Of a stretch of DNA of 64,000 nt, positions 51,485 through 60,116 are shown one piece after another; position 1 is the stretch's first letter; each line of letters begins with the position of its first letter. The position numbers were made by a program, and so were the translations under genes. This stretch comes from Streptomonospora nanhaiensis (lineage in GTDB: Bacteria; Actinomycetota; Actinomycetes; Streptosporangiales; Streptosporangiaceae): the NCBI RefSeq assembly GCF_026642255.1, contig NZ_CP113264.1:7171224-7235223 (forward strand), in the 5' to 3' direction. The notes under the pieces are model-generated. The model was not told the DNA's origin. It was given only the letters and a program-made list of their open reading frames with translations, and ran no database searches.

Positions 51485-52111
51485 ATGGACGCGGTCCACG
51501 AGCTTCCTGACCGGGAGCTGTTGACGAGGCACGCTCAGGGTGACGAACAGGCGTTCGGGGTACTGGTTCGCCGCCACCGTGAGCGCCTCTGGGCTGTCGC
51601 AGTGCGGATGATGGGAGACCCCGAGGAGGCGTCGGACGCCCTCCAGGACGCCTTCCTGTCGGCGTTCCGCGCCGCCGAGCGGTTCCGCGGGGAGTCCCAG
51701 GTGACCACCTGGCTGCACCGGATCGTGGTCAACGCCTGCCACGACCGGCTGCGCCGGCGCAAGGTGCGGCCCGCCACCCCCACCGAGGACGCCACCCTGG
51801 ACGTGGTCGCCAACGAGCGGCTGGGCCGCGCCGGAGGCGCCCCGGACCACGCCTCGCAGACCGAGGCCCGCCTCGACGTGCACGCCGCCCTGGACCTGCT
51901 GCCGCTGGACCAGCGGATGGCGCTGACCCTCGTGGACATGCTCGGCTACCGGGTGGAGGAGGCGGCCCAGATCCTCGACGTGGCGACCGGCACGGTCAAG
52001 AGCCGGTGTGCCCGGGGTCGCGCCAAACTTCTTCCGTCACTGGCCCATCTGAGGAACCCCCGGGATCCGCGAGACGTCACATCTGGGAGAGGAGGTGCCA
52101 ACCCATCGTGA
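51485..52111 (+). CDS. sigM: ECF RNA polymerase sigma factor, SigM-like
   Basis: 208-aa ECF sigma factor. Region 2: RELLTRHAQGDEQAFGVLVR, DPEEASDALQDAFLSAFRAA, WLHRIVVNACHDRLRRRK. Region 4: LPLDQRMALTLVDMLGYRVE, AAQILDVATGTVKSRCARGR. Placement upstream of a zinc anti-sigma gene and trxB/trxA matches mycobacterial SigM, which controls envelope and redox genes. The stop overlaps the GTG of the next gene (GTGA), so the two are translationally coupled. ATG 51485 was kept; no Shine-Dalgarno is obvious. Confidence 0.88.
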   Translation: MDAVHELPDRELLTRHAQGDEQAFGVLVRRHRERLWAVAVRMMGDPEEASDALQDAFLSAFRAAERFRGESQVTTWLHRIVVNACHDRLRRRKVRPATPTEDATLDVVANERLGRAGGAPDHASQTEARLDVHAALDLLPLDQRMALTLVDMLGYRVEEAAQILDVATGTVKSRCARGRAKLLPSLAHLRNPRDPRDVTSGRGGANPS

Positions 52112-52971
52112 CGTCCCATCCAGACGTGGAGGCACTCGCCTTCTTCGCCGAGGAGCTCCTGGAGCCCGGCGAGGAACGTACCGTCGCATCCCACATCGAG
52201 ACCTGCGCGACCTGCGCGACCACCCTGGAGGAGCTCACGGGGGTCACGGAGGCGCTGGCCGCCGCACCCGCTCCCGAGCTGCCCCGGGACGTCGCCGACC
52301 TCCTCGACCGGCGTGTCGCCGAGGCGGCGCGCGAGCGGGCGGAGAACGGCGGCGCGCCGGGACCCGCCGCCGCACCCGCCGCCTCCGGACCGACCGCCGG
52401 GGTGACACCGATCTCGCGCCGCCGGCGCGGTTTCGGCGGCGCCGGCCTGCCCCGGCTGATGATGGTGGCCGCCGCCGCGGCGGTCGTCGCCGGCGGTGGC
52501 GCGGCCCTGTTCAACGGTCTGGCCCCGCAGGAGGAGGCCGGCGTCGCCGCGCCCCTCCTGCAGGACGGGCAGGAGGAGGCCGTGCCGGACACCGCCCAGG
52601 CCTACACGCCCCAGGTGGTGCGGAGCGGCACCGTCTACACCGGCGCCGGCCTGGCGGAGCAGGCCGCCCGGACCCTCGACCTCTCCCCCGTGGGGGCCCC
52701 GCAGGAGGACGGCGCCGAGCCCCTGGCCGCGGAGGAGAGCCCCCCGCCCGGGGTGGCGGAGTGCGCGGGGCGTCTCGGCGAGGCGCTCGACACCCGTTTC
52801 AGCCTGGTCGACGACGCCCACTACGGCGACGGGACGACCCCGGCGTGGGCCATGTTCGCCCTCGACGGCGACGAGTACGACGTGTACGTGGTCGATCCGC
52901 TCTGCGCGCAGGGCGGGGACACCGAGGGCAGCGTGATCACCCAGGAGCGCGTGCCCGAGCCCGGCCCCTGA
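52108..52971 (+). CDS. Zinc-binding anti-sigma factor (RsmA-like)
   Basis: 287-aa partner of the SigM-like factor. N-terminal ZAS domain with His29, Cys33 and Cys36 (HIETCATC), predicted to hold zinc and bind the sigma factor. A single membrane helix follows (LMMVAAAAAVVAGGGAALF, about residue 115), then an extracytoplasmic domain of ~150 residues with DDAHYGDGTTPAWAMFALDG and YDVYVVDPLCAQGG. Type I membrane topology fits sensing of envelope stress followed by proteolysis. GTG 52108 overlaps the sigM stop and is preceded by AGGAGGTG. Confidence 0.87.
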   Translation: MTSHPDVEALAFFAEELLEPGEERTVASHIETCATCATTLEELTGVTEALAAAPAPELPRDVADLLDRRVAEAARERAENGGAPGPAAAPAASGPTAGVTPISRRRRGFGGAGLPRLMMVAAAAAVVAGGGAALFNGLAPQEEAGVAAPLLQDGQEEAVPDTAQAYTPQVVRSGTVYTGAGLAEQAARTLDLSPVGAPQEDGAEPLAAEESPPPGVAECAGRLGEALDTRFSLVDDAHYGDGTTPAWAMFALDGDEYDVYVVDPLCAQGGDTEGSVITQERVPEPGP

Positions 52972-53032
52972 GCGGGCCCGGCGGCCTCCGGGCCCGTACA
53001 CAGGACGCGGAGGGGGCGGGCGGGACCGCGAA

Positions 53033-53047
53033 GGTCGACATGTCGAC
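53033..53047. repeat. GGTCGACATGTCGAC repeat
   Basis: Short copy of the TGTCGAC-type repeat in the convergent gap between the anti-sigma gene and the response regulator. Confidence 0.45.
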
Positions 53048-53061
53048 CCGCCCGCGCCCCG

Positions 53062-53781
53062 TCACCCGCCCGGACTGACCAGGCCCGTCTCGTAGGCGAT
53101 GACCACGAGGCCCACCCTGTCCCTGGCGCCGAGCTTGGACAGGACGCGGCCCACGTGCGTGCGGGCCGTGGCGGGGCTCAGGTGGAGCTCCGCGCCGATC
53201 TCCTGGTTGGACAGCCCGCGCCCGACCAGGGCCAGCACGTCGCGCTCCCGGGCGGTCAGCACGTCCAGGCGGCGGGCCGCCTCCGGGGGGACCGAGGTGT
53301 CGGCCACCCTCTCGATCACCCTGCGCGTGACCGCGGGGGACAGCAGCGCCTCCCCCGCGGCGACGGTCCGCACCGCCGCGCGCAGCTCGCCGGGTTCCGC
53401 GTCCTTGAGGAGGAACCCCGAGGCGCCCAGCCGCAGCGCCGTGAACACGTTGTCGTCCTCCCCGAACGTGGTGAGGACCACCACCCGGGGGCCGCCGGAC
53501 GCGGCATCCGCGCCGGCCTCCCCCGCACGCTCCGGCCCCGGGGCCCGTGTCGACCTGTCGCCCTGTCGACGCCCCAGCTCGCGCAGGACCGCGAGGCCGT
53601 CCACCGCGGGCATCTGGAGGTCGAGCAGGACCACGTCGGGACGGTACCTGCCGATGTCGGCGAGGGCCTCCCGGCCGTTCCCCGACTCCGCCACCACCTC
53701 GATCCCCCCGTCGCGCTCCAGGAGCGCGCGCACACCCGTGCGGACGAGCGGCTGGTCGTCCACCAGCAGGACCCGGATCAC
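53062..53781 (-). CDS. NarL/LuxR-family response regulator with an atypical receiver insertion
   Basis: 239-aa regulator. Receiver: IRVLLVDDQPLVRTGVRALL, phospho-Asp in DVVLLDLQMPAVDGL, Thr in VVVLTTFGE, Lys in GFLLKDAEPGEL. LuxR HTH: LTARERDVLALVGRGLSNQE, IGAELHLSPATARTHVGRVL. About 27 residues (from QGDRSTRAPGPERAG) are inserted between the third helix and fourth strand; normal receivers have almost none there. The insertion's DNA carries TGTCGACCTGTCGCCCTGTCGAC-type repeats (53548-53570). GTG start overlaps the kinase stop (GTGA), so the pair is coupled. Confidence 0.88.
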   Translation of the reverse strand: MIRVLLVDDQPLVRTGVRALLERDGGIEVVAESGNGREALADIGRYRPDVVLLDLQMPAVDGLAVLRELGRRQGDRSTRAPGPERAGEAGADAASGGPRVVVLTTFGEDDNVFTALRLGASGFLLKDAEPGELRAAVRTVAAGEALLSPAVTRRVIERVADTSVPPEAARRLDVLTARERDVLALVGRGLSNQEIGAELHLSPATARTHVGRVLSKLGARDRVGLVVIAYETGLVSPGG

Positions 53782-54956
53782 CGGTCCCCTCCGAGCGGCA
53801 GCCGCGCGTGCACCGCGAACCCTCCACCGGGGCCGGGCCCCGCCTCCACCGAGCCCCCCACCAGGCGTACGCGTTCGCGCATGCCCGCGAGCCCGCTCCC
53901 GGGGGCGACCGCGGGCCCTTCGCCCGCGCCGCCGCCCGCGGTGGACGGGCCTTGTCGTCCGTCGTCGGTCACCCGCACCTCCAGGACACCGTCCCTCCTC
54001 GTGAAGACCACCCGGGCCCGGTCGGCCCGGGCGTGCCGGAGCGTGTTGGTCAGCGCCTCCTGCACGATCCTGTAGGCGGTCGCGTCCACCATCCCCGGTA
54101 TCTCTCCGGTCCCGGGCCTCCCCTCCACCTCGACCGCCACACCTGCCGCCCGGACCGAGTCCGCGAGTTCGTCCAGGTGCGCGAGCGAGGAGGTCCGTTC
54201 GCCGCCCGGATCGGCGTCGCGCAGGGCGCGCACGGTGGAGCGCAGCTCGCTCAGGCCCGCGCGGGACGCCTGGGTGACGTGCGCGAGCTCCGCACGCGCC
54301 GCCTCCGCGTCCGCGGGGTCGTCCTCCAGCGCCTCGGCCGCCACCGCCGCGTGCAGGGACACCACCGAAAGATGGTGCCCCACCGCGTCGTGCAGGTCGC
54401 GCGCGATCCGCGTACGCTCCAGCGCCAACCGCTCGGCCGCCTCGGACTCGCGCGCCTGCGCGTCCAGGAGGGCGGCCCTCTCCCGCTGGTGGTCGGCCTG
54501 GCGCCGCTGCCACTGCGCGTGGCCCAGGGCGATGGCCGCGCCCATGATCGCCGCCGTGGAGGGCAGCTCGTACCCCAGGAGGTAGGCGGGGTCCTGGCCC
54601 TCGCCCAGCCGGGCGAACGTGGAGACCGCCACCAGCGCCGCCGCCGTGCCCGCCGACCACGCCGTCCGGCCGGCCTCCGCCGCGGAGTACAGGGCCGCGG
54701 CGGCGGGGACCGCCAGGCCGATGGTCGGCAGGTCGATCACGTAGTTGGCGACGATGAGCACCGCCGTCGCCAGGAGCACCCCCACCGGCCACCGCCGCCG
54801 CGCCGGCATGAGGCCGCCGAGCACCGCGGCCATCGCGTAGCCGAGGGCGAGGTTCCCCCTGTTGCTGACGTCGGATCCGACCGCGATCGCCACCACGGCG
54901 AAGACGGCGAACCCGAACAGCGCGTCGACGACGACGTCCTGGCGGTCGCTGGGCAT
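53778..54956 (-). CDS. NarL-type sensor histidine kinase
   Basis: 392-aa kinase. Residues ~15-165 hold several hydrophobic helices forming the membrane sensor (LFGFAVFAVVAIAV, VGVLLATAVLIVANYVIDL, GLAVPAAAALYSA). HisKA_3 follows with phospho-His in TRIARDLHDAVGHHLSVVSL, and a HATPase_c domain with IVQEALTNTLRHA (N box), VTDDGRQG and GSGLAGMRERVRLVGG. Cognate partner of the overlapping response regulator. Signal unknown; typical of actinomycete DesK/LiaS-like envelope sensors. Confidence 0.9.
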   Translation of the reverse strand: MPSDRQDVVVDALFGFAVFAVVAIAVGSDVSNRGNLALGYAMAAVLGGLMPARRRWPVGVLLATAVLIVANYVIDLPTIGLAVPAAAALYSAAEAGRTAWSAGTAAALVAVSTFARLGEGQDPAYLLGYELPSTAAIMGAAIALGHAQWQRRQADHQRERAALLDAQARESEAAERLALERTRIARDLHDAVGHHLSVVSLHAAVAAEALEDDPADAEAARAELAHVTQASRAGLSELRSTVRALRDADPGGERTSSLAHLDELADSVRAAGVAVEVEGRPGTGEIPGMVDATAYRIVQEALTNTLRHARADRARVVFTRRDGVLEVRVTDDGRQGPSTAGGGAGEGPAVAPGSGLAGMRERVRLVGGSVEAGPGPGGGFAVHARLPLGGDR

Positions 54957-55155
54957 GCGGTGATTCTACGGACCGGTCCCCCGGCGGGCACGGGACCGGG
55001 GACGCTCGCCGCTACGCGCCGCGACGTACACCGACCGGTCGGGACCGCGTACCGGGGCGCGGTCGGCGCCGGACGCGCGAGGGGGCCCGCGGTCCCTACC
55101 GTCGGGGCTGTCCGTCCCCGGCGCGCCGAGCGCGCCACGACCCCGCGAGGCGCCC

Positions 55156-55590
55156 GTGAACCAGCCGCAGCCCCCGTCCGCCGGACCGTTCTCCGGTGTC
55201 CCGTGGTCGCTCGTCCTGGGCCTCGGAGCCCTGGCGCTGCTCCGGCCCCTGCTGGGCGTCACGGGCGTCGCTGAGGCGATCGACTGGAGACCGTACCTCC
55301 CGCTGGGGATGACCGTCGTGATCACGGTCGCGTGGGTGGCCGCGGTCGTGGTCGCCCGTGTCCCCCGGCCGCTCCTCACCCTCGTGTACGCGGGCCTGGC
55401 CCACGCCGTGTTCTCGACCGTGCTGGTCGCCGTGCTCTCACCGATCACGCCGGGCGGGCCCCGGGGTCCGCTCGACGATCCGCTCGCGCTCGTCTCCTCC
55501 CTCGCCGCGAACGCCCTGTGGGGGCTCCTGGCGGGGGCGGTCGCCGTGGCGGTCCGGGCGGCGCTGGAGGACCACCGGCGGGGCCCCTGA
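55156..55590 (+). CDS. Small four-helix membrane protein
   Basis: 144-aa hydrophobic protein with four predicted helices (WSLVLGLGALALLRPLLG, GMTVVITVAWVAAVVVA, LTLVYAGLAHAVFSTVLVAV, SLAANALWGLLAGAVAVAVR). Divergent from the histidine kinase, so it is a plausible target of that two-component system. GTG 55156. Family not recognised. Confidence 0.7.
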   Translation: MNQPQPPSAGPFSGVPWSLVLGLGALALLRPLLGVTGVAEAIDWRPYLPLGMTVVITVAWVAAVVVARVPRPLLTLVYAGLAHAVFSTVLVAVLSPITPGGPRGPLDDPLALVSSLAANALWGLLAGAVAVAVRAALEDHRRGP

Positions 55591-55755
55591 ACGGCGGACC
55601 CGGGCCACGGACCCCCGCGACGCATACCCCGCCCCCGTAAGCCGGGCGGATGTCCCGGGGGGAATGCCCTGCACCTACCATCGGTTGTGCTAACCATCTT
55701 CCCCTGAGGTCACGACGCGTGGCCAGGGCAGCGACTGTGTGAAGGGCCTACGAGC

Positions 55756-56688
55756 GTGAGTGACGTCCGCAATGTCATCATCATCGGTTCCGGACCGGCG
55801 GGTTACACCGCTGCCGTGTACGCCGCCCGAGCCGAGCTGCGCCCGCTGGTGTTCGAGGGTTCGATCACCGCCGGCGGCGCCCTCATGAACACGACCGAGG
55901 TCGAGAACTTCCCCGGCTTCCCCGACGGCATCATGGGACCGGACCTCATGGACAACCTGCGCAAGCAGGCCGAGCGCTTCGGAGCCGAGCTGGTCCCCGA
56001 GGACGTCACCTCCGTGAACCTGGACAAGCCGGTCAAGGAGGTCGTCGCGGGCGGGGAGACCTTCCTCGCGCACACGGTCATCCTCGCCACCGGGTCCGGC
56101 TACCGCGAGCTGGGCGTGCCCGGCGAGAAGGAGCTCTCCGGCCGGGGCACCTCCTGGTGCGCCACCTGCGACGGCTTCTTCTTCCGCGAGCAGGACATCG
56201 CGGTGGTCGGCGGCGGCGACACCGCCATGGAGGAGGCCCTCTTCCTCACCCGCTTCGCCTCGTCGGTGACCGTCATCCACCGCCGCGAGGAGCTGCGCGC
56301 GAGCCGCATCATGGTCGAGCGCGCCGAGGCCAACGAGAAGATCCGCTTCCTCTGGAACTCCGAGGTCACCGAGGTGCTCGGCACGGAGCGCGTCACCGGC
56401 CTGCGGGTCCTGAACAACAAGTCCGGCGAGACGAGCACGCTCGACGTGACCGGCCTGTTCGTCGCCATCGGCCACGACCCTCGGGTCGAGCTGTTCGACA
56501 AGCAGATCGAGCTGGACGGGGAGGGCTACGTCAAGGTGGACTTCCCGTCCACGCGGACCACGCTGGAGGGCGTGTTCGCCTGCGGCGACGTCGTCGACCA
56601 CCAGTACCGCCAGGCGATCACGGCCGCCGGCACCGGCTGCTCCGCCGCCCTGGACGCCGAGCGCTTCCTCGCGGCGCGGGGCAACTGA
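55756..56688 (+). CDS. trxB: Thioredoxin reductase
   Basis: 310-aa NADPH:FAD flavoenzyme that reduces thioredoxin. FAD site VIIIGSGPAGYTAAVYAARA, redox disulfide SWCATCDGFFF, NADPH loop VVGGGDTAMEEALFL and HRREELRAS, and C-terminal FAD site GVFACGDVVDHQYRQAITAA. Length and domain order are normal for the low-molecular-weight class. GTG start. Followed by trxA after 84 bp. Confidence 0.96.
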   Translation: MSDVRNVIIIGSGPAGYTAAVYAARAELRPLVFEGSITAGGALMNTTEVENFPGFPDGIMGPDLMDNLRKQAERFGAELVPEDVTSVNLDKPVKEVVAGGETFLAHTVILATGSGYRELGVPGEKELSGRGTSWCATCDGFFFREQDIAVVGGGDTAMEEALFLTRFASSVTVIHRREELRASRIMVERAEANEKIRFLWNSEVTEVLGTERVTGLRVLNNKSGETSTLDVTGLFVAIGHDPRVELFDKQIELDGEGYVKVDFPSTRTTLEGVFACGDVVDHQYRQAITAAGTGCSAALDAERFLAARGN

Positions 56689-56772
56689 CGCCTCCGCCCT
56701 CCCGCGGGCCCGCCCGAGAGGGCCCGCGTTCCTCCCCCCTGCCATCCGCCACCAGGTGAACCAAGGAGAACC

Positions 56773-57096
56773 ATGTCCACTGTCAAGCACGTCACGGACG
56801 CCAACTTCAAGGAAGAGGTCCTCGCCAGCGGCAAGCCCGTCCTGGTGGACTTCTGGGCCGACTGGTGCGGCCCGTGCAAGCAGATGGCCCCGGTCCTGGA
56901 CAAGCTGGCGGCGGAGTACGGCGACAAGATCGAGATCGTCAAGCTCAACACCGACCAGAACCCCGAGACGCCGCGCGCCTACAACGTCATGTCGCTGCCG
57001 ACGATGAACCTCTACAAGGACGGCGAGGTCGTCAAGCAGCTCATCGGCGCCAAGCCGAAGCGCGTCCTGGAGAAGGAGCTCGCCGACTTCCTGTAA
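56773..57096 (+). CDS. trxA: Thioredoxin
   Basis: 107-aa thioredoxin with WCGPC active site in VLVDFWADWCGPCKQMAPVL, cis-Pro in VMSLPTMNLYKDGE, and a normal C-terminus. AAGGAGAACC precedes the ATG. Substrate of the upstream reductase. The trxB-trxA pair close to parAB and the origin is standard in actinomycetes. Confidence 0.96.
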   Translation: MSTVKHVTDANFKEEVLASGKPVLVDFWADWCGPCKQMAPVLDKLAAEYGDKIEIVKLNTDQNPETPRAYNVMSLPTMNLYKDGEVVKQLIGAKPKRVLEKELADFL

Positions 57097-57122
57097 CGGG
57101 ACGCGGGCGACACCAGAGGCGA

Positions 57123-57157
57123 CGAGAGGCCCCCAGGTCCACCCTGGGGGCCTCTCG
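57123..57157 (+). terminator. Terminator of trxB-trxA
   Basis: 15-bp perfect arms (57123-57137 and 57143-57157), loop TCCAC, 26 bp after the trxA stop. Confidence 0.85.
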
Positions 57158-57238
57158 TGCGTCCTGGGCCCCGGGCAGGGGGAGCACCCCTCCCGGGGCC
57201 GCCACGACGACCTCCGGCGACTTCGCGCCCGCGGTGCG

Positions 57239-57254
57239 TGTTTCACGTGAAACA
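57239..57254. repeat. parS site 1, in a 32-bp palindrome
   Basis: Exact TGTTTCACGTGAAACA. The symmetry extends to a perfect palindrome over 57231-57262. Confidence 0.95.
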
Positions 57255-57293
57255 CGCACCGCGGCCCCCGGAGTCCGGGCGGCGCGAAGGCGG

Positions 57294-57309
57294 TGTTTCA
57301 CGTGAAACA
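57294..57309. repeat. parS site 2, in a 34-bp palindrome
   Basis: Exact TGTTTCACGTGAAACA; perfect symmetry over 57285-57318. Located 20 bp past the parB stop, where it could also act as a hairpin. Confidence 0.95.
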
Positions 57310-57337
57310 CCGCCTTCGACCACCACCCCGGGGACGC

Positions 57338-58318
57338 TCAGGAGTTCTGCGCGTCCATCTGCTCGATGATGCGGGCCAGATCCTCCGGTGTCGCGAACTC
57401 CACCACGATCTTGCCCTTCTTGCGGCCCATCTGGACCTTGACCGTGGTGTCGAAGCGGTCGGAGAGGCGCGTGGCCCACTCGTCCACCTGGGGCGGGGTG
57501 GCGATCCGCTCCGCGGCCCTCCGGGGCCGGTCGTCGTCCGGCGCCTCCCGGAGCGAGACCATCTCCTCCAGGGAGCGGACCGAGATCCCCTCCTGGACGA
57601 CGCGGGCCGCGAGCCGGTCCTGGAGCTCGGGGTCCTCCAGCCCCAGCAGCGCCCGCGCGTGTCCGGCGCTGAGCACCCCGGCGGCCACACGCGTCTGCAC
57701 CTTGCCGGGGAGGTTCAGCAGGCGCAGGGTGTTGGTGATGTGCGAGCGCGACTTGCCGACCTGGTGGGCCAGCTCCGCCTGGGTGGTGCCGAAGTCGTCC
57801 AGCATCTGCTGGTACGCGGCCGCCTCCTCCAGGGGGTTGAGCTGCTGCCGGTGGAGGTTCTCCAGGAGAGCCTCCCGGAGCAGTTCGTCGTCGTCCGTCC
57901 TGCGCACGATCGCCGGGATGCGCTCCAGCCCCGCGAGCTTGCTCGCCCGGAACCGCCGCTCCCCCATGATGAGCTCGAAGCCGACCTCCGCTCCGACCGG
58001 CAGCTTGCGCACGACCACCGGCTGGAGCAGACCGACCTCGACGATCGACTCCCGCAGCTCCTCCAGCGCCTCGTCGTCGAAGTACTTCCGGGGCTGGCGG
58101 GGGTTGGGCCGTACGTCGGAGAGCTTGACCTCCTCCAGGTACGTGCCGTCCGGCATCTCGGCCGGGCCGGGCACCGCTGTCGTGTCACGCACCTCCACCG
58201 GCTCCGGCGCGGGCGGCGGTGCCGTCTCCCGCTCTCTCTCCGCCGGGGCGGGGGCGGGCGGCCCCTGCGGGATCAGCGCCCCCAGTCCCTTGCCCAGACC
58301 GCGCCGCTGCTGGCTCAC
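57338..58318 (-). CDS. parB: Chromosome-partitioning protein ParB
   Basis: 326-aa ParB/Spo0J CTPase clamp that loads at parS. N-terminal QQRRGLGKGLGALIPQ (ParA-contact region), linker, LSDVRPNPRQPRKYFDDEAL, the CTP-binding GERRFRASKLAGLERIPAIV, HTH KSRSHITNTLRLLNLP, and C-terminal dimerisation domain (GRKKGKIVVEFATPEDLARI). GTG 58318 with GGAGGGAG upstream. Cotranscribed with rsmG and parA; a parS site separates parA and parB. Confidence 0.96.
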   Translation of the reverse strand: MSQQRRGLGKGLGALIPQGPPAPAPAERERETAPPPAPEPVEVRDTTAVPGPAEMPDGTYLEEVKLSDVRPNPRQPRKYFDDEALEELRESIVEVGLLQPVVVRKLPVGAEVGFELIMGERRFRASKLAGLERIPAIVRRTDDDELLREALLENLHRQQLNPLEEAAAYQQMLDDFGTTQAELAHQVGKSRSHITNTLRLLNLPGKVQTRVAAGVLSAGHARALLGLEDPELQDRLAARVVQEGISVRSLEEMVSLREAPDDDRPRRAAERIATPPQVDEWATRLSDRFDTTVKVQMGRKKGKIVVEFATPEDLARIIEQMDAQNS

Positions 58319-58381
58319 CGGCAACTCCCTCCACACTCCTTGTGAACTTTCCGCCCGGCCCCACCGGTCGGGCGGAGACCG

Positions 58382-58397
58382 TGTTTCACGTGAAACA
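58382..58397. repeat. parS site 3 (between parB and parA)
   Basis: Exact TGTTTCACGTGAAACA in the 86-bp parA-parB gap. Confidence 0.95.
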
Positions 58398-58404
58398 TCC
58401 GGCG

Positions 58405-59391
58405 TCAGCCGGCGATCGCCCGCGCCCGGTGGGCGATCTCGCGAGCCGCCTCCAGGTAGGCCACCGCCCCGGTCGACGCCGGGTCGTAGGTCATCACCGA
58501 CTGGCCGTAGCTCGGCGCCTCGGACACGCGCACGCTCCTGGGGATCAGGGTGTCCAGGACGGTCTCCTTGAAGTGCGAGCGCACCTCGTCGGCGACCTGC
58601 TGCGAGAGGCGGGTCCGGCCGTCGTACATCGTCAGCAGGATGGTGCTGACCGCCAGCCCCGGGTTGAGGTGGGACTGGACGAGCTCCACGTTGCGGAGCA
58701 GCTGCCCCAGACCCTCCAGGGCGTAGTACTCGCACTGGATCGGGATCATCACCTCGTCGCACGCCACCATCGCGTTGACCGTGAGGAGGCCGAGCGAGGG
58801 AGGGCAGTCGATGAGGATGTAGTCGAGGTCCGACGTGTCGTACGCGGCGAAGGCACGCTTGAGCCGGGCCTCGCGCGCGACGAGGGAGACCAGTTCGATC
58901 TCCGCTCCCGCCAGGTCGATGGTGGCCGGGGCGCACCACAGGTTCGGGATGTCCGGGACCGGCTGGGCCAGTTTGCGGATCTCCTCGTCCTCGACCAGGC
59001 AGTGGTAGATGGAGCGGGTCTGCGTGTCGCGCTCCATGCCGAGGGCCGTGGAGGCGTTGCCCTGGGGGTCGAGGTCGACCACGAGGACCCGCTGCCCGTG
59101 CATCGCCAGGGCCGCGGCGATGTTCACCGTCGTGGTCGTCTTGCCGACGCCACCCTTCTGGTTGGCGACGCCGATCACCCGGCAGGCCGCCGGGCGGGGC
59201 CAGACCTCGTCGTGCCCGCGAACCGCCATGGCCGCGTGGGCCGCTCGGGCGAGGGGGGTGTCGGGGACGCCGTAGTTGGATCCGGCCGGTGTTTCACGTG
59301 AATCACCGAGCAGGTCTCCATAGGCGCCCGGGGATGTTTCACGTGAAACATCGGCGTTGTCGGCTGGATTCTGGGGCACGAATGAGTTCAC
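58405..59391 (-). CDS. parA: Chromosome-partitioning ATPase ParA (Soj)
   Basis: 328-aa deviant-Walker ATPase. P-loop IGVANQKGGVGKTTTTVNIA, VLVVDLDPQGNASTALG, YILIDCPPSLGLLTVNAM and IPIQCEYYALEGL are canonical. The first ~65 residues are a variable extension that contains two parS-encoded pentapeptides (VSRET and DSRET). GTG 59391 overlaps the rsmG stop (GTGA), indicating coupling; a shorter start near MAVRGHD is possible. Confidence 0.95.
   Translation of the reverse strand: MNSFVPQNPADNADVSRETSPGAYGDLLGDSRETPAGSNYGVPDTPLARAAHAAMAVRGHDEVWPRPAACRVIGVANQKGGVGKTTTTVNIAAALAMHGQRVLVVDLDPQGNASTALGMERDTQTRSIYHCLVEDEEIRKLAQPVPDIPNLWCAPATIDLAGAEIELVSLVAREARLKRAFAAYDTSDLDYILIDCPPSLGLLTVNAMVACDEVMIPIQCEYYALEGLGQLLRNVELVQSHLNPGLAVSTILLTMYDGRTRLSQQVADEVRSHFKETVLDTLIPRSVRVSEAPSYGQSVMTYDPASTGAVAYLEAAREIAHRARAIAG
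59290..59305. repeat. Degenerate parS inside parA
   Basis: TGTTTCACGTGAATCA, one mismatch to consensus; read through as DSRET codons on the minus strand. Confidence 0.8.
59335..59350. repeat. parS inside the parA coding region
   Basis: Exact TGTTTCACGTGAAACA within codons ~14-19 of parA. Confidence 0.93.
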
Positions 59392-60116
59392 CTCTTCCGT
59401 CCGCGCTTCTTCTTGCCGCCCCGCGCCTTCTGGGAACCTGCTGACGCGGGCGGACCACCGTCGGATGTCACCGTGACGCGAACGACCGTGGTAGCGGGAT
59501 CGACTTTACCCCGCCCCACCCTGATCACATCGCTAACGCTCGGCCGCATTTGGGAAACGTCTTCGCGGCCGGCTGCCAGCTCGGCCTCCGCCTGCTCCCC
59601 CTTCAGGGCCAGCAGGCTGCCGCCCTTGCGCAGGAGCGGCAGGGCCCAGCCGGCGAGCCGGGGCAGGGGCGCGACGGCGCGGGCCGTCACGAAGTCGGTC
59701 AGCAGCTGCCCGTGGGCCTCTTCCGCCCGCCCCCGGCGCACCACCACGTTGGACAGCTCCAGGATCTCGACCGCCTCGTCGAGGAAGACCGTCCGGCGCA
59801 GCAGCGGCTCCAGGAGGACCATGCGGATGTCGGGGCGCATCATTCCGAGCACCAGCCCCGGAAGGCCGGCGCCCGAGCCGATGTCCACGACCTCGGCGCC
59901 CTCGGGGATCAGCTCCTCCACGACGGCGCAGTTGATGAGGTGGCGTTCCCAGAGGCGGGGCACCTCCCGCGGGCCGATCAGACCGCGACGCACCCCGTCG
60001 TCGGCGAGTAGTTCGGCGTAGCGCCGCGCCTTCGGCAGGGAGTCACCGAAGACCGCCTCCGCCTGTGCTGGTGGGGCGGGTGGCGCGGCGCCGGGCTCCT
60101 CAACATCCGAGGTCAT
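59388..60116 (-). CDS. rsmG: 16S rRNA (guanine527-N7)-methyltransferase
   Basis: 242-aa RsmG (GidB). Motifs: YAELLADDGVRRGLIGPREV, LWERHLINCAVVEELIPEGA, SAM loop VVDIGSGAGLPGLVLGMMRP, TARAVAPLPRLAGWALPLL and GGSLLALKGEQAEAEL. C-terminus very basic (KARGGKKKRGRKR). Overlaps parA by 4 nt. The upstream 560-bp gap holds four parS-like sites. Confidence 0.95.
   Translation of the reverse strand: MTSDVEEPGAAPPAPPAQAEAVFGDSLPKARRYAELLADDGVRRGLIGPREVPRLWERHLINCAVVEELIPEGAEVVDIGSGAGLPGLVLGMMRPDIRMVLLEPLLRRTVFLDEAVEILELSNVVVRRGRAEEAHGQLLTDFVTARAVAPLPRLAGWALPLLRKGGSLLALKGEQAEAELAAGREDVSQMRPSVSDVIRVGRGKVDPATTVVRVTVTSDGGPPASAGSQKARGGKKKRGRKR

Noticed and set aside
53062..54792. 576-codon fusion of the response regulator with upstream sequence
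   Set aside because: The frame upstream of 53781 is antisense-like and out of frame with the kinase; the GTG with GTGA overlap gives a normal regulator.
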